A stretch of 64,000 nt of DNA from Marvinbryantia formatexigens DSM 14469 (GCF_025148285.1 NZ_CP102268.1:3079001-3143000), one strand, 5' to 3'. Counted from the stretch's first letter, positions 32,080 through 42,112 are shown. Numbers and translations are program-made. The notes: a model not told the origin generated them from the sequence alone.

Positions 32080-32931
32080 ATGGAGTATCTTTCACTGAAA
32101 AACGGGGTAAAAATGCCTCTTGTCGGGTACGGCGTTGCCGATATCAGGGATGAAGCCCGGTGCGGGGCTCTGCTGGCGGAAGCACTTGCGGCAGGGTATC
32201 GGATGATTGACACGGCGGCGGCATACGAAAATGAGAAAGCAGTGGGAAACGCTGTGAAAAAGAGCGGAATTCCGAGAGAAGAACTATTTCTTACGACAAA
32301 AATATGGATTCAGGATTATGGATATGAAAAAGCGAAAAGAGCGTTTCAGAAATCCCTGGAGCGTCTGGGAACAGATTATATAGACCTGTATCTGATTCAC
32401 CAGCCAATCGGCGATATCCATGAGACCTGGCGAGCAGTGGAAGAGATGTACCGGAAGGGTTACGCCAGAGCGGTGGGAGTATCGAACTTTGAAATGGGAA
32501 AGGTGGCGGAGGTATCCGTCTTTCACAGTCAGATGCCTTATGTAAATCAGATTGAAATGAATCTTTTGTGCCAGCAGAAGGAGCTGCTGCAATACCTGAA
32601 GGAGAACGGGATCGCGGCGGAAGCATGGGGTGTTTTTGCGAGAGGCACAATGGGGATTCTGGAAGAGCCGGTGATAAGAAAGCTTGGGAGAAAGCACAAA
32701 AAGACACCGGCGCAGATTATTCTGAGATGGATGACGCAGAGAGAGGTTCCGGTACTGATACAGTCGGAAAATGGTGTGCATATGAGAGAAAATCTGGATA
32801 TTTTCGATTTCAGGCTGGAAGAGGAGGAGCTGGAGCAGATTGCAGAGCTTGATCTGGAGCGGAGCGTATATCTGAATTACAGCCTTCCGGAGACAGTCGC
32901 CCGGCTGGGAACCGCCCGGTTTAACACCTGA
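32080..32931 (+). CDS. Aldo/keto reductase
   Basis: A 283-residue AKR with DTAAAYENEKAVG (Asp, Tyr), LFLTTKIW (Lys) and LYLIHQP (His), the full catalytic tetrad. The cofactor end reads VPVLIQSENGVHMREN, where the common IPKS/IPGS motif is replaced by LIQS, so its nucleotide preference may differ. The start at 32080 follows AAGGAGGGAGG. It precedes a membrane GH3 gene by 65 bases in the same direction and may be co-transcribed with it. Confidence 0.9.
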   Translation: MEYLSLKNGVKMPLVGYGVADIRDEARCGALLAEALAAGYRMIDTAAAYENEKAVGNAVKKSGIPREELFLTTKIWIQDYGYEKAKRAFQKSLERLGTDYIDLYLIHQPIGDIHETWRAVEEMYRKGYARAVGVSNFEMGKVAEVSVFHSQMPYVNQIEMNLLCQQKELLQYLKENGIAAEAWGVFARGTMGILEEPVIRKLGRKHKKTPAQIILRWMTQREVPVLIQSENGVHMRENLDIFDFRLEEEELEQIAELDLERSVYLNYSLPETVARLGTARFNT

Positions 32932-32996
32932 ATGCAGCGCAGCGGACTGCGGTATCCGCTTTTATACCGCACACAAAAATTAGGAGGAAAGAGAAA

Positions 32997-35888
32997 ATGC
33001 TGGATATTAATATGAGTGACGTTATGAACGTCCTGGGGCTTATCCGCCCTTATCTGATTGCTTTCGGAGTGATTCTTGCTGCGGCAGTGATCCTCATTCT
33101 TGCAGTCAGAAAAGTAAAAGAACCGCGAAGATACCTTATTCGGTCACAGGCGAGGGTTGCCGTTGTAATCTCGCTGATGGTTGTGGTCAGTCTGATCTGT
33201 ACCGGACCGTTATCGACCCTGCTCTCTCTGGTGAGCGGGTCCGGAGCAATTACGGCGGACACGCAGGCAGCGGCGGAAGCGCTTGGCATGGAAATTGCCG
33301 ACGAGGGCATTGTGCTTCTGAAAAATGAAGAGAACCTGCTGCCGATGACGGATAATAAAAATCTGAATGTGTTCGGCTGGGCATCCACCAATCCCGTTTA
33401 CGGCGGCACGGGCTCCGGAGCGCTCTCGGATGCTTACGAGATTGTCAATCTGACAGCAGGTCTGGAAAATGCCGGATTTTCGCTGAATACGGAGCTGTCT
33501 GATTTCTATACGCAGTATCGGGCGGACCGTCCGGTGGTCGGCATGTGGGAGCAGGAATGGACGCTGCCGGAGCCGTCCGTGGACAGCTACACGGAGGATA
33601 TGCTCAATAGCGCGAGAGAATTTTCCGATACGGCGATGGTTGTTTTCTCCCGTCCGGGCGGAGAGCATATCGACCTTCCGGAAAATATGGAGGGGCTGAA
33701 TTACACCAACAATTCAGACGAATACGAAGACTTCACCGAAGGAATGCACTACCTTGAGCTGAGCCAGAGCGAGCGCAACATGCTGGAGCTGGTATGTGAT
33801 AATTTTGAAAATGTAATCGTCATTTACAACGGCGCTAATACGATGGAGCTGGGCTTTGTAAACGAGTATCCGCAGATTAAGAGCGTGCTCTGGGTTCCGG
33901 GCACTGGTCAGAACGGCTTCAATTCCCTTGGCAGCATTCTGGCGGGCGGGGTGAATCCCTCCGGAAAAACGGCGGATACCTTTGCGGCGGATCTGACGGC
34001 GTCCCCGTCCTTCAACAATTTCGGCGATTTTACATATGACAATATGGAGGAATTCCGGATTGCCGACAGCGACCAGTTTGTGCCGGGAGCGCTTCCGCAT
34101 TTTGTGAACTATGTGGAGGGCATTTATGTAGGCTATCGTTTCTACGAGACGGCGGCGGAAGAGGGACTGATTGATTACGACGAGGCGGTCACGTACCCGT
34201 TCGGATACGGACTTTCCTATACAACCTTTGCGCAGGAAATGGGAGAGCTGACGGAAGAAGACGGAATCCTTTCCGTGGATGTGACCGTGACAAATACGGG
34301 CGATACTGCGGGCAAGGATGTCGTGGAGCTTTATTACAATCCGCCGTATACCAACGGAGGAATCGAAAAAGCTTCCGTGAATCTGGCGGCCTTTGACAAG
34401 ACGGATGAGCTGGCTCCGGGAGAATCCCAGACGCTGACCTTAAGCTTTTCCGCTGAGGATATGGCTTCCTACGATTACCGGGATGCGCAGGCGTATGTGC
34501 TGGAGGAAGGCGATTACGAAATCAGCCTGCGGACAGATTCCCATACGGTTGTGGATACACAGACCTACACGGTCGATGAGACGGTTGTCTACGGAGAAGA
34601 AAACAAGCGCTCCACGGACGAAGCGGCGGCGGTGAACGCCTTTGACTTTGCGGAGGGCGAGGTGGAATACCTCTCCCGTGCGGACGGATTTGCAAATTAT
34701 GAGGAAGCGGTGGCGGCTCCGGTGACCTTTAGTATGCCGGAAGCGGACAAGGCGCTGTTTACCAACAACTCCAACTGGGAGCCCCAGGAGGATGCGGAGG
34801 CGGTAATGCCGGTAACAGGCGCAAATAACAGACTTACTCTTGCAGATATGCGCGGTCTGGATTATAATGATGAACAGTGGGAGGCTCTTCTTGACCAGCT
34901 CACAGTGGATGAGATGAATCAGCTTGCAGCGCTGGGCGGCTACCAGACAGCGGCGGCGGAAAGCGTGGGAAAAGTGCAGACGACAGACTGCGACGGACCG
35001 GCATCCATCAACAACAACTTTACCGGCGTTGGCTCCATCGGATTCCCCTGCGGCGTTATGATTGCCAACACCTTTAATGAAGATATTGCCAGAGAATTCG
35101 GACAGAGCATCGGCACGATGGCGGATGAGATGAACGTGTCCGGATGGTATGCTCCGGCAGTAAATATTCACAGAAGCGCATTTGCGGGACGGAACTTTGA
35201 GTATTATTCCGAGGACGGACTCCTGGCAGGCAAAATCGCTTCCCAGGCAATCCAGGGCGCGGCTGAGCACGGCGTATATGCTTACGTGAAGCACTTTGCA
35301 ATGAATGAGCAGGAAACGAACCGCTGGGAAATGCTCACCACCTGGTCTAACGAGCAGGCTATCCGCGAAATCTATCTGAAGCCGTTTGAGCTTGCCATCA
35401 AGGAAGGCGGCGCGATGGCGGTCATGTCCTCGTACAACTACATCGGTTCGCAGTGGGCGGGCGCGTGCAGCTCCCTTCTGGAAACGGTGCTCAGAGACGA
35501 GTGGGGCTTTGAGGGCTTTATTCTGACCGATTATTTCGCAAGCTTTGGCTATATGGATGCGGCAAGGTCGATTTATAACGGCGGCAGCACCTGTCTGGCA
35601 AGCTATGACACAGGAACAAACTATATAACCTATACGGATTCCGCGACCATGATGCAGCGTATGCGCGAAGCATGCCATCGGATTTTCTATACGGTAGTGA
35701 ACAGCCGGGCATACGAGCCGGAGAACATCAATACCGGGCTGCTCCTGTATCAGATTATTCTGATTGCGGCGGATGTGATCGTGGCAGTGCTGCTGATACT
35801 CTACGAGGTATTCCGTGTGCGTAAGGTATATAGAAAACGGAAAGATGCCGCGCATGTTGTGAGCGCAGAAGAGCTGAAAGCAGAGTAG
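32997..35888 (+). CDS. Membrane-anchored GH3 glycosidase with permuted domain order
   Basis: A 963-residue GH3 protein whose domains are in reversed order. An N-terminal helix pair (about 15-38 and 55-75) is followed by the alpha/beta sandwich (about 95-370), a fibronectin-III-like domain (about 420-530), then the TIM barrel (about 610-930) with nucleophile Asp845 in FILTDYF and KHFAMNEQETNRW as the substrate motif, and a C-terminal helix (about 915-940) with a basic tail. This C-before-A order is known from Ruminococcus albus and Butyrivibrio beta-glucosidases. Helices at both ends suggest a loop-out enzyme fixed on the cell surface. AGGAGG precedes the ATG. Confidence 0.88.
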   Translation: MLDINMSDVMNVLGLIRPYLIAFGVILAAAVILILAVRKVKEPRRYLIRSQARVAVVISLMVVVSLICTGPLSTLLSLVSGSGAITADTQAAAEALGMEIADEGIVLLKNEENLLPMTDNKNLNVFGWASTNPVYGGTGSGALSDAYEIVNLTAGLENAGFSLNTELSDFYTQYRADRPVVGMWEQEWTLPEPSVDSYTEDMLNSAREFSDTAMVVFSRPGGEHIDLPENMEGLNYTNNSDEYEDFTEGMHYLELSQSERNMLELVCDNFENVIVIYNGANTMELGFVNEYPQIKSVLWVPGTGQNGFNSLGSILAGGVNPSGKTADTFAADLTASPSFNNFGDFTYDNMEEFRIADSDQFVPGALPHFVNYVEGIYVGYRFYETAAEEGLIDYDEAVTYPFGYGLSYTTFAQEMGELTEEDGILSVDVTVTNTGDTAGKDVVELYYNPPYTNGGIEKASVNLAAFDKTDELAPGESQTLTLSFSAEDMASYDYRDAQAYVLEEGDYEISLRTDSHTVVDTQTYTVDETVVYGEENKRSTDEAAAVNAFDFAEGEVEYLSRADGFANYEEAVAAPVTFSMPEADKALFTNNSNWEPQEDAEAVMPVTGANNRLTLADMRGLDYNDEQWEALLDQLTVDEMNQLAALGGYQTAAAESVGKVQTTDCDGPASINNNFTGVGSIGFPCGVMIANTFNEDIAREFGQSIGTMADEMNVSGWYAPAVNIHRSAFAGRNFEYYSEDGLLAGKIASQAIQGAAEHGVYAYVKHFAMNEQETNRWEMLTTWSNEQAIREIYLKPFELAIKEGGAMAVMSSYNYIGSQWAGACSSLLETVLRDEWGFEGFILTDYFASFGYMDAARSIYNGGSTCLASYDTGTNYITYTDSATMMQRMREACHRIFYTVVNSRAYEPENINTGLLLYQIILIAADVIVAVLLILYEVFRVRKVYRKRKDAAHVVSAEELKAE

Positions 35889-35977
35889 AATCGGGGCAGG
35901 CTTTGGCGGGAATACCATAAGCCTGCCTTTCGAAACAGGCATGTATATGCACGAATCATCACAACAAGGAGAACACG

Positions 35978-38398
35978 ATGAAGCATCAGGAAACGATTAA
36001 AAAAATGACATTAGAGGAGAAAGCGGCTTTTTTAAGCGGAAAGGGCGAGTGGCAGACATGGGATTTCCCCCGCCTGGGTATCCCCTCCATGTATTGCTCG
36101 GACGGACCGCACGGCATCCGTAAGCAGGCGGGAGCGGGCGACCATCTGGGGCTGAATCCGTCTCTTCCGGCAACCTGCTTTCCGACGGCGGCGACGATGG
36201 CGAACAGCTGGGACCCGCAGCTTGGCAGCGAGATTGGAAAAGCGCTGGGAGAAGAAGCGGCGGTGCAGGGAGTGCACGTCGTGCTCGGACCGGGACTGAA
36301 CATCAAGAGAAGCCCGCTGTGCGGACGAAATTTTGAATATTTCTCCGAGGACCCGTATCTTGCCGGAAAGATGGCGGCGGGATATGTGCAGGGCATCCAG
36401 AGCCAGGGCGTGTACGCCTGCCCGAAGCATTTTGCGGTGAACAGCCAGGAGCTCAGAAGAATGGCGATGAACGCGGTGCTCGATGAGCGGACGCTGCGGG
36501 AGATTTATCTGACCGGCTTTGAGATTGCCGTAAAAGAGGGCGGCGCCGGAGCAATCATGACGAGCTACAACCAGGTGAACGGCACCTATGCCAATGAAAA
36601 TGAGCACCTGCTGAAGGATATCCTGCGCGGCGAGTGGGGATATAACGGTATTGTTATCACAGACTGGGGCGGCTCCAACGACCACATCAGAGGCGTGGCG
36701 GCAGGATCGGACCTGGAGATGCCGACGCCCGGAATGGATTCCGCCCGGCAGCTCGTGGAAGCGGTGCAGACGGGAAAGATTTCGGAGGAGACGGTGGACG
36801 CCTGCGTGGACCGGATGCTGGAGGCGGTGCTCACGCTGACCGGAGGGCAGAAAAAGACGGCGGAATTTGATGAGGAGGCGCATCATGCGCTTGCCCGCAG
36901 GGCGGCGGCGGAAAGCGCCGTGCTTCTGAAAAACCAGGAGAAGATACTTCCGCTGAAGCCGGGGACCAGGGTGGCGCTGATTGGAGATTTTGCCTTTGAG
37001 CCCCGCTACCAGGGCGCCGGTTCCTCGATGGTAAATGCCACAAAGCTGGATAAGATGTCGGAGCTGATAAAGGAATACAATTTGAACGTTGTCGGTATGG
37101 CGAAGGGCTATATGAGAAGCGGAGAGATTAACGAGGTAATGGAAAAGGAGGCGGTGGATCTGGCGCAGTCGGCGGATGTGGTGCTGTACTGCTTCGGGCT
37201 GGATGAGCTGAGCGAGTCCGAGGGCATCGACCGTACGCATATGAGGATTCCCCAGAACCAGGTTACGCTGCTGGAGGCGATTGCCCGCGTCAATGAAAAT
37301 ATCGTGGGAATCTTAAGCGCGGGAGCGGCGGTGGAGATGCCGTGGCACACGAATCTCAGAGCGCTGCTGCACGTCTATCTGTACGGACAGGCGGGAGCGG
37401 GAGCCGTGCTCGATATCCTTACCGGAAAAGTCAATCCGTCCGGCAGGCTGAGCGAGACCTGTCCGATACGGTACGAGGATACGCCGGCGTTCCGCTATTT
37501 CCCGGCGGCGGAGAGAAATTCCGAGTACCGGGAGGGCCTTTACGTGGGATACCGCTATTACGATACCGCGAAGGTGCGGGTGCTCTATCCCTTTGGTTTT
37601 GGCTTATCCTATACGGAATTTGCATACAGCGATTTGAAGGCAGACCGGGACGGCGTGGAATTTACCGTCAAAAATACCGGAAAGATGGACGGTGCGGAGG
37701 TGGCGCAGCTCTATGTGGGACTGCCGGATGCCAAAGTTTTCCGTCCGGAAAAGGAGCTGAAAGGCTTCCGGAAGATTTTTCTGAAAGCGGGAGAGAGCAG
37801 GCAGGTGCGCATTCCGTTTGACGATAAGACCTTCCGCTACTGGAATGTGCGGACAAGCCGCTGGGAGACGGAGGGCGGCGTTTATACTGTCATGATTGGC
37901 GCAAGCTGCCTGGACATCCGGCTGAGGGCGGAAGTGACGGTGGAGGGCACCACGGAAACCTACCCCTACTACACAAACCGGATGCCGTCTTATTACTCCG
38001 GGCTTATCAGCCAGGTGGAGGATAAAGAGTTTGAAGAGCTGCTCGGACATCCGGTTCCATCGGGCAAATGGAGCGGAAATCTGACGGTGAACGACGCCAT
38101 CTGCCAGATGTATTATGCGAAGAGTCCCATTGCGCGGTTCGCTTATAATAAGCTGACGCAGATGAAAAAGAAGAGCGAGGAAGCCGGAAAACCGGATCTG
38201 AATATCCTCTTTATTTATAATATGCCGTTCCGTGCAATCGCCAAGATGACGGGCGGAATGGTGAGCATGGAAATGGTGGAAGGAATCGTGACGATGGTGA
38301 ACGGTCATTTCTTCCGGGGACTGGGGCGCGTTATCGGCGGATTTTTCCGCAATCAGAGCCGGAACCGGAAGTATGTGAAGCGCATCACGGAAAAATAG
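35978..38398 (+). CDS. Beta-glucosidase, glycoside hydrolase family 3
   Basis: An 806-residue cytoplasmic GH3 in normal order: TIM barrel with GRNFEYFSEDPYL, KHFAVNSQELRR and nucleophile Asp229 (VITDWGGS); alpha/beta sandwich (about 310-520); fibronectin-III-like domain (about 560-660); and a 140-residue C-terminal extension with two amphipathic or hydrophobic stretches (LNILFIYNMPFRAIAKMTGG) of unknown role. There is no signal peptide. It follows the permuted GH3 gene by 89 bases, so surface cleavage by one and intracellular completion by the other is plausible. GGAG precedes the ATG. Confidence 0.93.
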   Translation: MKHQETIKKMTLEEKAAFLSGKGEWQTWDFPRLGIPSMYCSDGPHGIRKQAGAGDHLGLNPSLPATCFPTAATMANSWDPQLGSEIGKALGEEAAVQGVHVVLGPGLNIKRSPLCGRNFEYFSEDPYLAGKMAAGYVQGIQSQGVYACPKHFAVNSQELRRMAMNAVLDERTLREIYLTGFEIAVKEGGAGAIMTSYNQVNGTYANENEHLLKDILRGEWGYNGIVITDWGGSNDHIRGVAAGSDLEMPTPGMDSARQLVEAVQTGKISEETVDACVDRMLEAVLTLTGGQKKTAEFDEEAHHALARRAAAESAVLLKNQEKILPLKPGTRVALIGDFAFEPRYQGAGSSMVNATKLDKMSELIKEYNLNVVGMAKGYMRSGEINEVMEKEAVDLAQSADVVLYCFGLDELSESEGIDRTHMRIPQNQVTLLEAIARVNENIVGILSAGAAVEMPWHTNLRALLHVYLYGQAGAGAVLDILTGKVNPSGRLSETCPIRYEDTPAFRYFPAAERNSEYREGLYVGYRYYDTAKVRVLYPFGFGLSYTEFAYSDLKADRDGVEFTVKNTGKMDGAEVAQLYVGLPDAKVFRPEKELKGFRKIFLKAGESRQVRIPFDDKTFRYWNVRTSRWETEGGVYTVMIGASCLDIRLRAEVTVEGTTETYPYYTNRMPSYYSGLISQVEDKEFEELLGHPVPSGKWSGNLTVNDAICQMYYAKSPIARFAYNKLTQMKKKSEEAGKPDLNILFIYNMPFRAIAKMTGGMVSMEMVEGIVTMVNGHFFRGLGRVIGGFFRNQSRNRKYVKRITEK

Positions 38399-38440
38399 AA
38401 GAGGCACAGGCAGGAAAAAGGATGAGGGGAGGCGATGGGG

Positions 38441-39334
38441 ATGTACAACCCGCAGCTTGAAACATTTCTCCGGGTGGCGGATGCAGGCAGCTTTAATAAG
38501 GCGGCGGAGCAGGCGTATATTACACCGACGGCGGTCATCAAGCAGATCAATCTGCTGGAGGCGGACCTGGACGTGAAGCTTTTTGAGCGGACGCACCGCG
38601 GACTGATACTGACGAAGGCGGGCAAATCCTTATATAATGATACAAAATATATCATTCAGTATTGTAAGGATTCCGTCATCCGGGCAAGGAACGCGATGCA
38701 GGAGGACGATAATGTGATACGCATCGGCACCTCCCCGATGACGCCGGCGGGCGTGCTGGTGGAACTGTGGCCGAAGATTCACGAGCTCTGCCCGGAGATT
38801 AAATTCCAGCTTGTTCCCTTTGAAAATACGCCGGAAAATGCCAGAGAGATTCTGAAAAATCTCGGACAGAATATTGACGTGGTTGCGGGCATCTTTGACG
38901 ATACCATGCTGGATCTGCGAAGCTGCGACGGTTTTGAGATTTCCAGACAGCCCATCTGCTGCGCGGTGTCCGTCCACCACCGCCTTGCCGAAAAAAATAT
39001 GCTGACGGTACAGGACCTGTACGGGGAACGGCTGATGCTGATGCACCGGAACTGGAGCCATTACGTGGACGTGCTGCGGGACGACATCTGGCAGAACCAC
39101 AGCCAGATACAGATCGTGGATTTTGATTTTTACAGCGTGGATGTATTTAACCGCTGCGAAAACAGCAACGATGTGCTGATGGCGGTCCAGGCGTGGGAAA
39201 ACGTGCATCCCCTGCTGAAGGTGATACCGGTGGAGTGGAAGCATTCCATCCCGTACGGTCTGCTCCATTCCCGCACGCCGTCGGAAACGGTAAAGCGTTT
39301 TCTGGAATCCGTCCGGGAAGTATTGCAGCAGTAA
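38441..39334 (+). CDS. LysR family transcriptional regulator
   Basis: A 297-residue LysR regulator: winged helix-turn-helix at 1-62 (LETFLRVADAGSFNKAAEQAYITPTAVIKQI; LFERTHRGLILTKAG) and a periplasmic-binding-like effector domain (about 88-295). ATG at 38441 is preferred to 38435 because GGGGAGG (38425-38432) is too close to the latter. It sits between the GH3 gene and an aldo/keto reductase gene on the same strand, so its target is not defined by divergence; it could act on either neighbour. Confidence 0.9.
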   Translation: MYNPQLETFLRVADAGSFNKAAEQAYITPTAVIKQINLLEADLDVKLFERTHRGLILTKAGKSLYNDTKYIIQYCKDSVIRARNAMQEDDNVIRIGTSPMTPAGVLVELWPKIHELCPEIKFQLVPFENTPENAREILKNLGQNIDVVAGIFDDTMLDLRSCDGFEISRQPICCAVSVHHRLAEKNMLTVQDLYGERLMLMHRNWSHYVDVLRDDIWQNHSQIQIVDFDFYSVDVFNRCENSNDVLMAVQAWENVHPLLKVIPVEWKHSIPYGLLHSRTPSETVKRFLESVREVLQQ

Positions 39335-39406
39335 AGCGTTTCCGGCATTCATCCAGAATGCCGTGCGCCGGTAAACACTTTCCGGATGGTATGGGCGGTC
39401 GGGATA

Positions 39407-39480
39407 TGGACTTTGCTGTAACCTAAAGGTATAAACAGATGAACAAAACGAGACTTCTGCGGAGGTCCCGTTTTTTTTAT
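39407..39480 (+). repeat. Promoter-hairpin repeat element, copy B
   Basis: TGGACT (39407-39412), 17 bases, TATAAA (39430-39435), followed by a hairpin (about 39445-39457 with 39462-39474; one mismatch and one G-T pair) and T8. It lies in the 278-base gap between LysR and aldo/keto reductase genes, which otherwise holds no gene. A transcript from this promoter would end after about 35 bases unless the hairpin is prevented. Confidence 0.65.
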
Positions 39481-39612
39481 ACTTATAGAGAAGGATTGCT
39501 GTGAAGGGAGTAAACAGTGCCGGAACAGTGACGGGACAGGGCGCCCGCATATTATTACGGCATGGCAGTCAGAACACCGGGCACCAGAAGAAAGGAAAGG
39601 GTGAAAGAGAAT

Positions 39613-40593
39613 ATGGAAACAAGAATATTGGGGAGAGGTTTAGCGGTTTCGGCTGTCGGTCTTGGCTGTATGGGCTTCAGCCATGCATACGGCGCGCCGA
39701 CGGAGGAGCGGGATACCATCCGGATGATACGCAATGCGTATGACATCGGCTATACTTTTTTTGACACGGCGGAGGTCTACGGCACTGAGAACGACCCGCA
39801 TATCAATGAGCAGCTCGTGGGAGAGGCGCTGAAGCCGTTCCGCAATCATGTGCAGATTGCCACAAAGTTTGGCATTCATTTTGACATGACCGGCTCCCAG
39901 GTGAACTACCCGCTGATTCCGGACTCCCGCCCGGAAGTCATCAGGGCGTCGGCGGAGGGTTCGCTGAAGCGGCTGCAGACGGATTACATCGATTTGTATT
40001 TTCAGCATCGCATCGACCCGGCGGTGGAGCCGGAAACGGTGGCGGAGGTGATGGCGGAGCTGATAAAAGAGGGGAAAATCCTGCACTGGGGAATTTCGGA
40101 GACCAGTGAGGAGTATCTGCGCCGCGCCCACGCCGTCTGCCCGGTGACGGCAGTGGAAAACCGCTATTCTATGATGGCGCGGCAGTATGAAGCGCTGTTT
40201 CCGGCGCTGGAGGAGCTGGGCGTCGGTCTGGTTGCTTTCTCGCCGATGGCGAACGGATTTTTAACTGGAAAATACGGCAAAGGCGTTCAGTTTGACCCCA
40301 AGTATGATTACCGCAGCAACATGCCGCAGTTTACGGATGAGGCGATAGAGCAAAACCAGGGGCTGCTTGCGCTGCTCGGTCACATCGCGGAGGATAAAGA
40401 AGCGACGCCGGCGCAGATTTCTATGGCGTGGATGCTCTGCAAAAAGCCCTGGATTGTTCCGATTCCGGGCACCCGCAGGCTGGAGCGGCTGAAGGAAAAT
40501 GCCGGAGCGGCGGAGGTGCAGGCGCTGGACGACGCGCTGAGCCGGATAGACATGTCGGAGGTATTTGGCGGCTCGAAAATCGTAAAAGGATGA
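39613..40593 (+). CDS. Aldo/keto reductase (YajO/IolS-like group)
   Basis: A 326-residue AKR of the longer subgroup. It starts METRILGRGLAVSAVGLGCMGFSHAYG, with Asp and Tyr in FFDTAEVYG, Lys in VQIATKFG and His in LYFQHRIDP (Gln-His instead of the usual), and the C-terminal cofactor motif IVPIPGTRRLERLKENAGA. The ATG at 39613 is chosen by similarity of the N-terminus; the frame is open back to 39562. It is followed by a Fe-dependent alcohol dehydrogenase at 46 bases, so the two may act in series on an aldehyde. Confidence 0.92.
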   Translation: METRILGRGLAVSAVGLGCMGFSHAYGAPTEERDTIRMIRNAYDIGYTFFDTAEVYGTENDPHINEQLVGEALKPFRNHVQIATKFGIHFDMTGSQVNYPLIPDSRPEVIRASAEGSLKRLQTDYIDLYFQHRIDPAVEPETVAEVMAELIKEGKILHWGISETSEEYLRRAHAVCPVTAVENRYSMMARQYEALFPALEELGVGLVAFSPMANGFLTGKYGKGVQFDPKYDYRSNMPQFTDEAIEQNQGLLALLGHIAEDKEATPAQISMAWMLCKKPWIVPIPGTRRLERLKENAGAAEVQALDDALSRIDMSEVFGGSKIVKG

Positions 40594-40639
40594 AAGGCTG
40601 TCAGAGATTGATAAATATTACAGGAGGCTTCCCGGAATT

Positions 40640-41806
40640 ATGAATAACTTTATTTATGAAAACAGCACAAAGGTTTACTTCGGGCGCGGCTGCGTAAAGG
40701 AATTTCTGATTAGTCTGGTGAAGGATTACGACACCATCCTGCTGGCTTATGGCATGGGCTCTGTTAAGAAAAACGGTATTTACGACGAGATACTGGGGAT
40801 TCTGAGGAAAGCCGGAAAGAATGTGGCGGAGTTTTCGCAGATTATGCCGAATCCGACTTACGAGAAGGTGCTGGAGGGCGCGCAGCTGGTAAAGGAAAGC
40901 GGCGCGCAGATGATTCTTGGCATCGGAGGCGGGTCTGTGATGGATTGCTGTAAGGCGGTATCCCTGGCGGCGCGCTGCGAAGCGGCGCCCTGGGAGAATT
41001 TCTGGGAGCGTAAGGGGATTATTACATTTGAGCCGGTACCTGTGGGAGTGGTTGTCACGACATCCGGAACCGGAAGCGAATGCAACGGGGCGGCAGTGAT
41101 TACCAACGAAGAAAAGAAGGTAAAAACCGGGTACGATTATCCGGCATGCAATCCCGTCTTTGCGCTTATGGACCCGGAATACACCTTTACCGTGCCGAAG
41201 GTGCAGATGGTCTCCGGCGCTTTTGACAGCCTGTCTCATCTGATGGAAACTTATTTCAGCCGGCCGGATGGGCAGAATGTCTCCGATGAGATTGCAGAGG
41301 CGCTGATGCGCAGTATTATCCGCAATCTCGGTCTGGCGCTGGAAAATCCCGGAGACTATACCGCCAGAAGCAATCTGATGTGGGCGGCTTCCCTCTCAGA
41401 AAACCGCCTTGTCAAGCTGGGAAAGCAGTGCGATTTTGCCTGCCATCTGATGGAGCATCAGCTCAGCGCCTATACGGACTGCAATCACGGACAGGGCATG
41501 GCGGTTCTGCATCCGGTGTATTACCGTCATATCTGTAAAGACGGGGAGGAAAAATTTGCGCGCTTTGCCCGCAATGTGTGGGAAATTCCCGGAAAAGGGA
41601 AAACAGACAGGGCGCTGGCGGAAGCCGGAATCGAGGCGCTTGCGCAGTTTATCAGAGAGGCGGGGCTTCCCACAAAGCTGAGAGAATTGGGCGTTGCCGA
41701 TAAAAAGCAGCTGAAAGAAATTGCGGATTCCTGCCATTATTCTCCGGGCGCTTACCGGCGGCTGGAAACAAGGGAAATCCGGGAGATATTTATGGAGTGC
41801 TTCTGA
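40640..41806 (+). CDS. Iron-containing alcohol dehydrogenase (second paralogue)
   Basis: A 388-residue group III alcohol dehydrogenase closely related to the one at 7404-8549 (shared TKVYFG, LAYG-GS-KKNGIYDEI, GGGSV-DCCK, SNLMW, AYTDCNHGQG). The metal segment FDSLSHLMETY and HLMEHQLSAYTDCNHGQG keeps the ligands. GGAGG precedes the ATG. No MerR gene is beside this copy; it lies between two aldo/keto reductase genes. The duplicate pair suggests distinct conditions or substrates. Confidence 0.93.
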   Translation: MNNFIYENSTKVYFGRGCVKEFLISLVKDYDTILLAYGMGSVKKNGIYDEILGILRKAGKNVAEFSQIMPNPTYEKVLEGAQLVKESGAQMILGIGGGSVMDCCKAVSLAARCEAAPWENFWERKGIITFEPVPVGVVVTTSGTGSECNGAAVITNEEKKVKTGYDYPACNPVFALMDPEYTFTVPKVQMVSGAFDSLSHLMETYFSRPDGQNVSDEIAEALMRSIIRNLGLALENPGDYTARSNLMWAASLSENRLVKLGKQCDFACHLMEHQLSAYTDCNHGQGMAVLHPVYYRHICKDGEEKFARFARNVWEIPGKGKTDRALAEAGIEALAQFIREAGLPTKLRELGVADKKQLKEIADSCHYSPGAYRRLETREIREIFMECF

Positions 41807-41892
41807 GGGATGGGAGAATCCGGAGAATTCTTGCAGAACGTTTCCGGGGCAGGAACATCCAGGAGATTTTTACGCAGTGGCTTGAAAGAAAA

Positions 41893-41965
41893 TACACTGA
41901 GCTATAACCCGAAAGTATAAACTGAGAAACGAAGTGGAACTTCTGCTTCTTTAAAAGAAGAGCTA
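41893..41965 (+). repeat. Promoter-hairpin repeat element, copy C (decayed)
   Basis: TACACT (41893-41898), 17 bases, TATAAA (41916-41921), then GGAACTTCTG as in copies A and B, but the terminator arm is replaced by CTTCTTTAAAAGAAG and there is no T run. It lies in the 306-base gap (41807-42112) between alcohol dehydrogenase and aldo/keto reductase genes; the rest of the gap shows no gene. Confidence 0.5.
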
Positions 41966-42112
41966 TACTGTCAGTGTCAGGAAAATCAGATGGCGACGGC
42001 ATCATCTGATGTCCTGCGGCGACAGACGGAAAAACAGGCGGACATGCCTGCCCGGTACGATGCCTGTGGAAATGAATGCAGCGAAATTCAGAAATATGTG
42101 AGGAGGATTATC

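Noticed and set aside
34440-35942. A 500-codon minus-strand frame over the permuted GH3 gene
   Set aside because: Shadow of the GH3 coding strand with no recognisable motif.
40640-41806. Selenocysteine or frameshift in the second alcohol dehydrogenase
   Set aside because: The frame is intact, and all metal-ligand segments are present.
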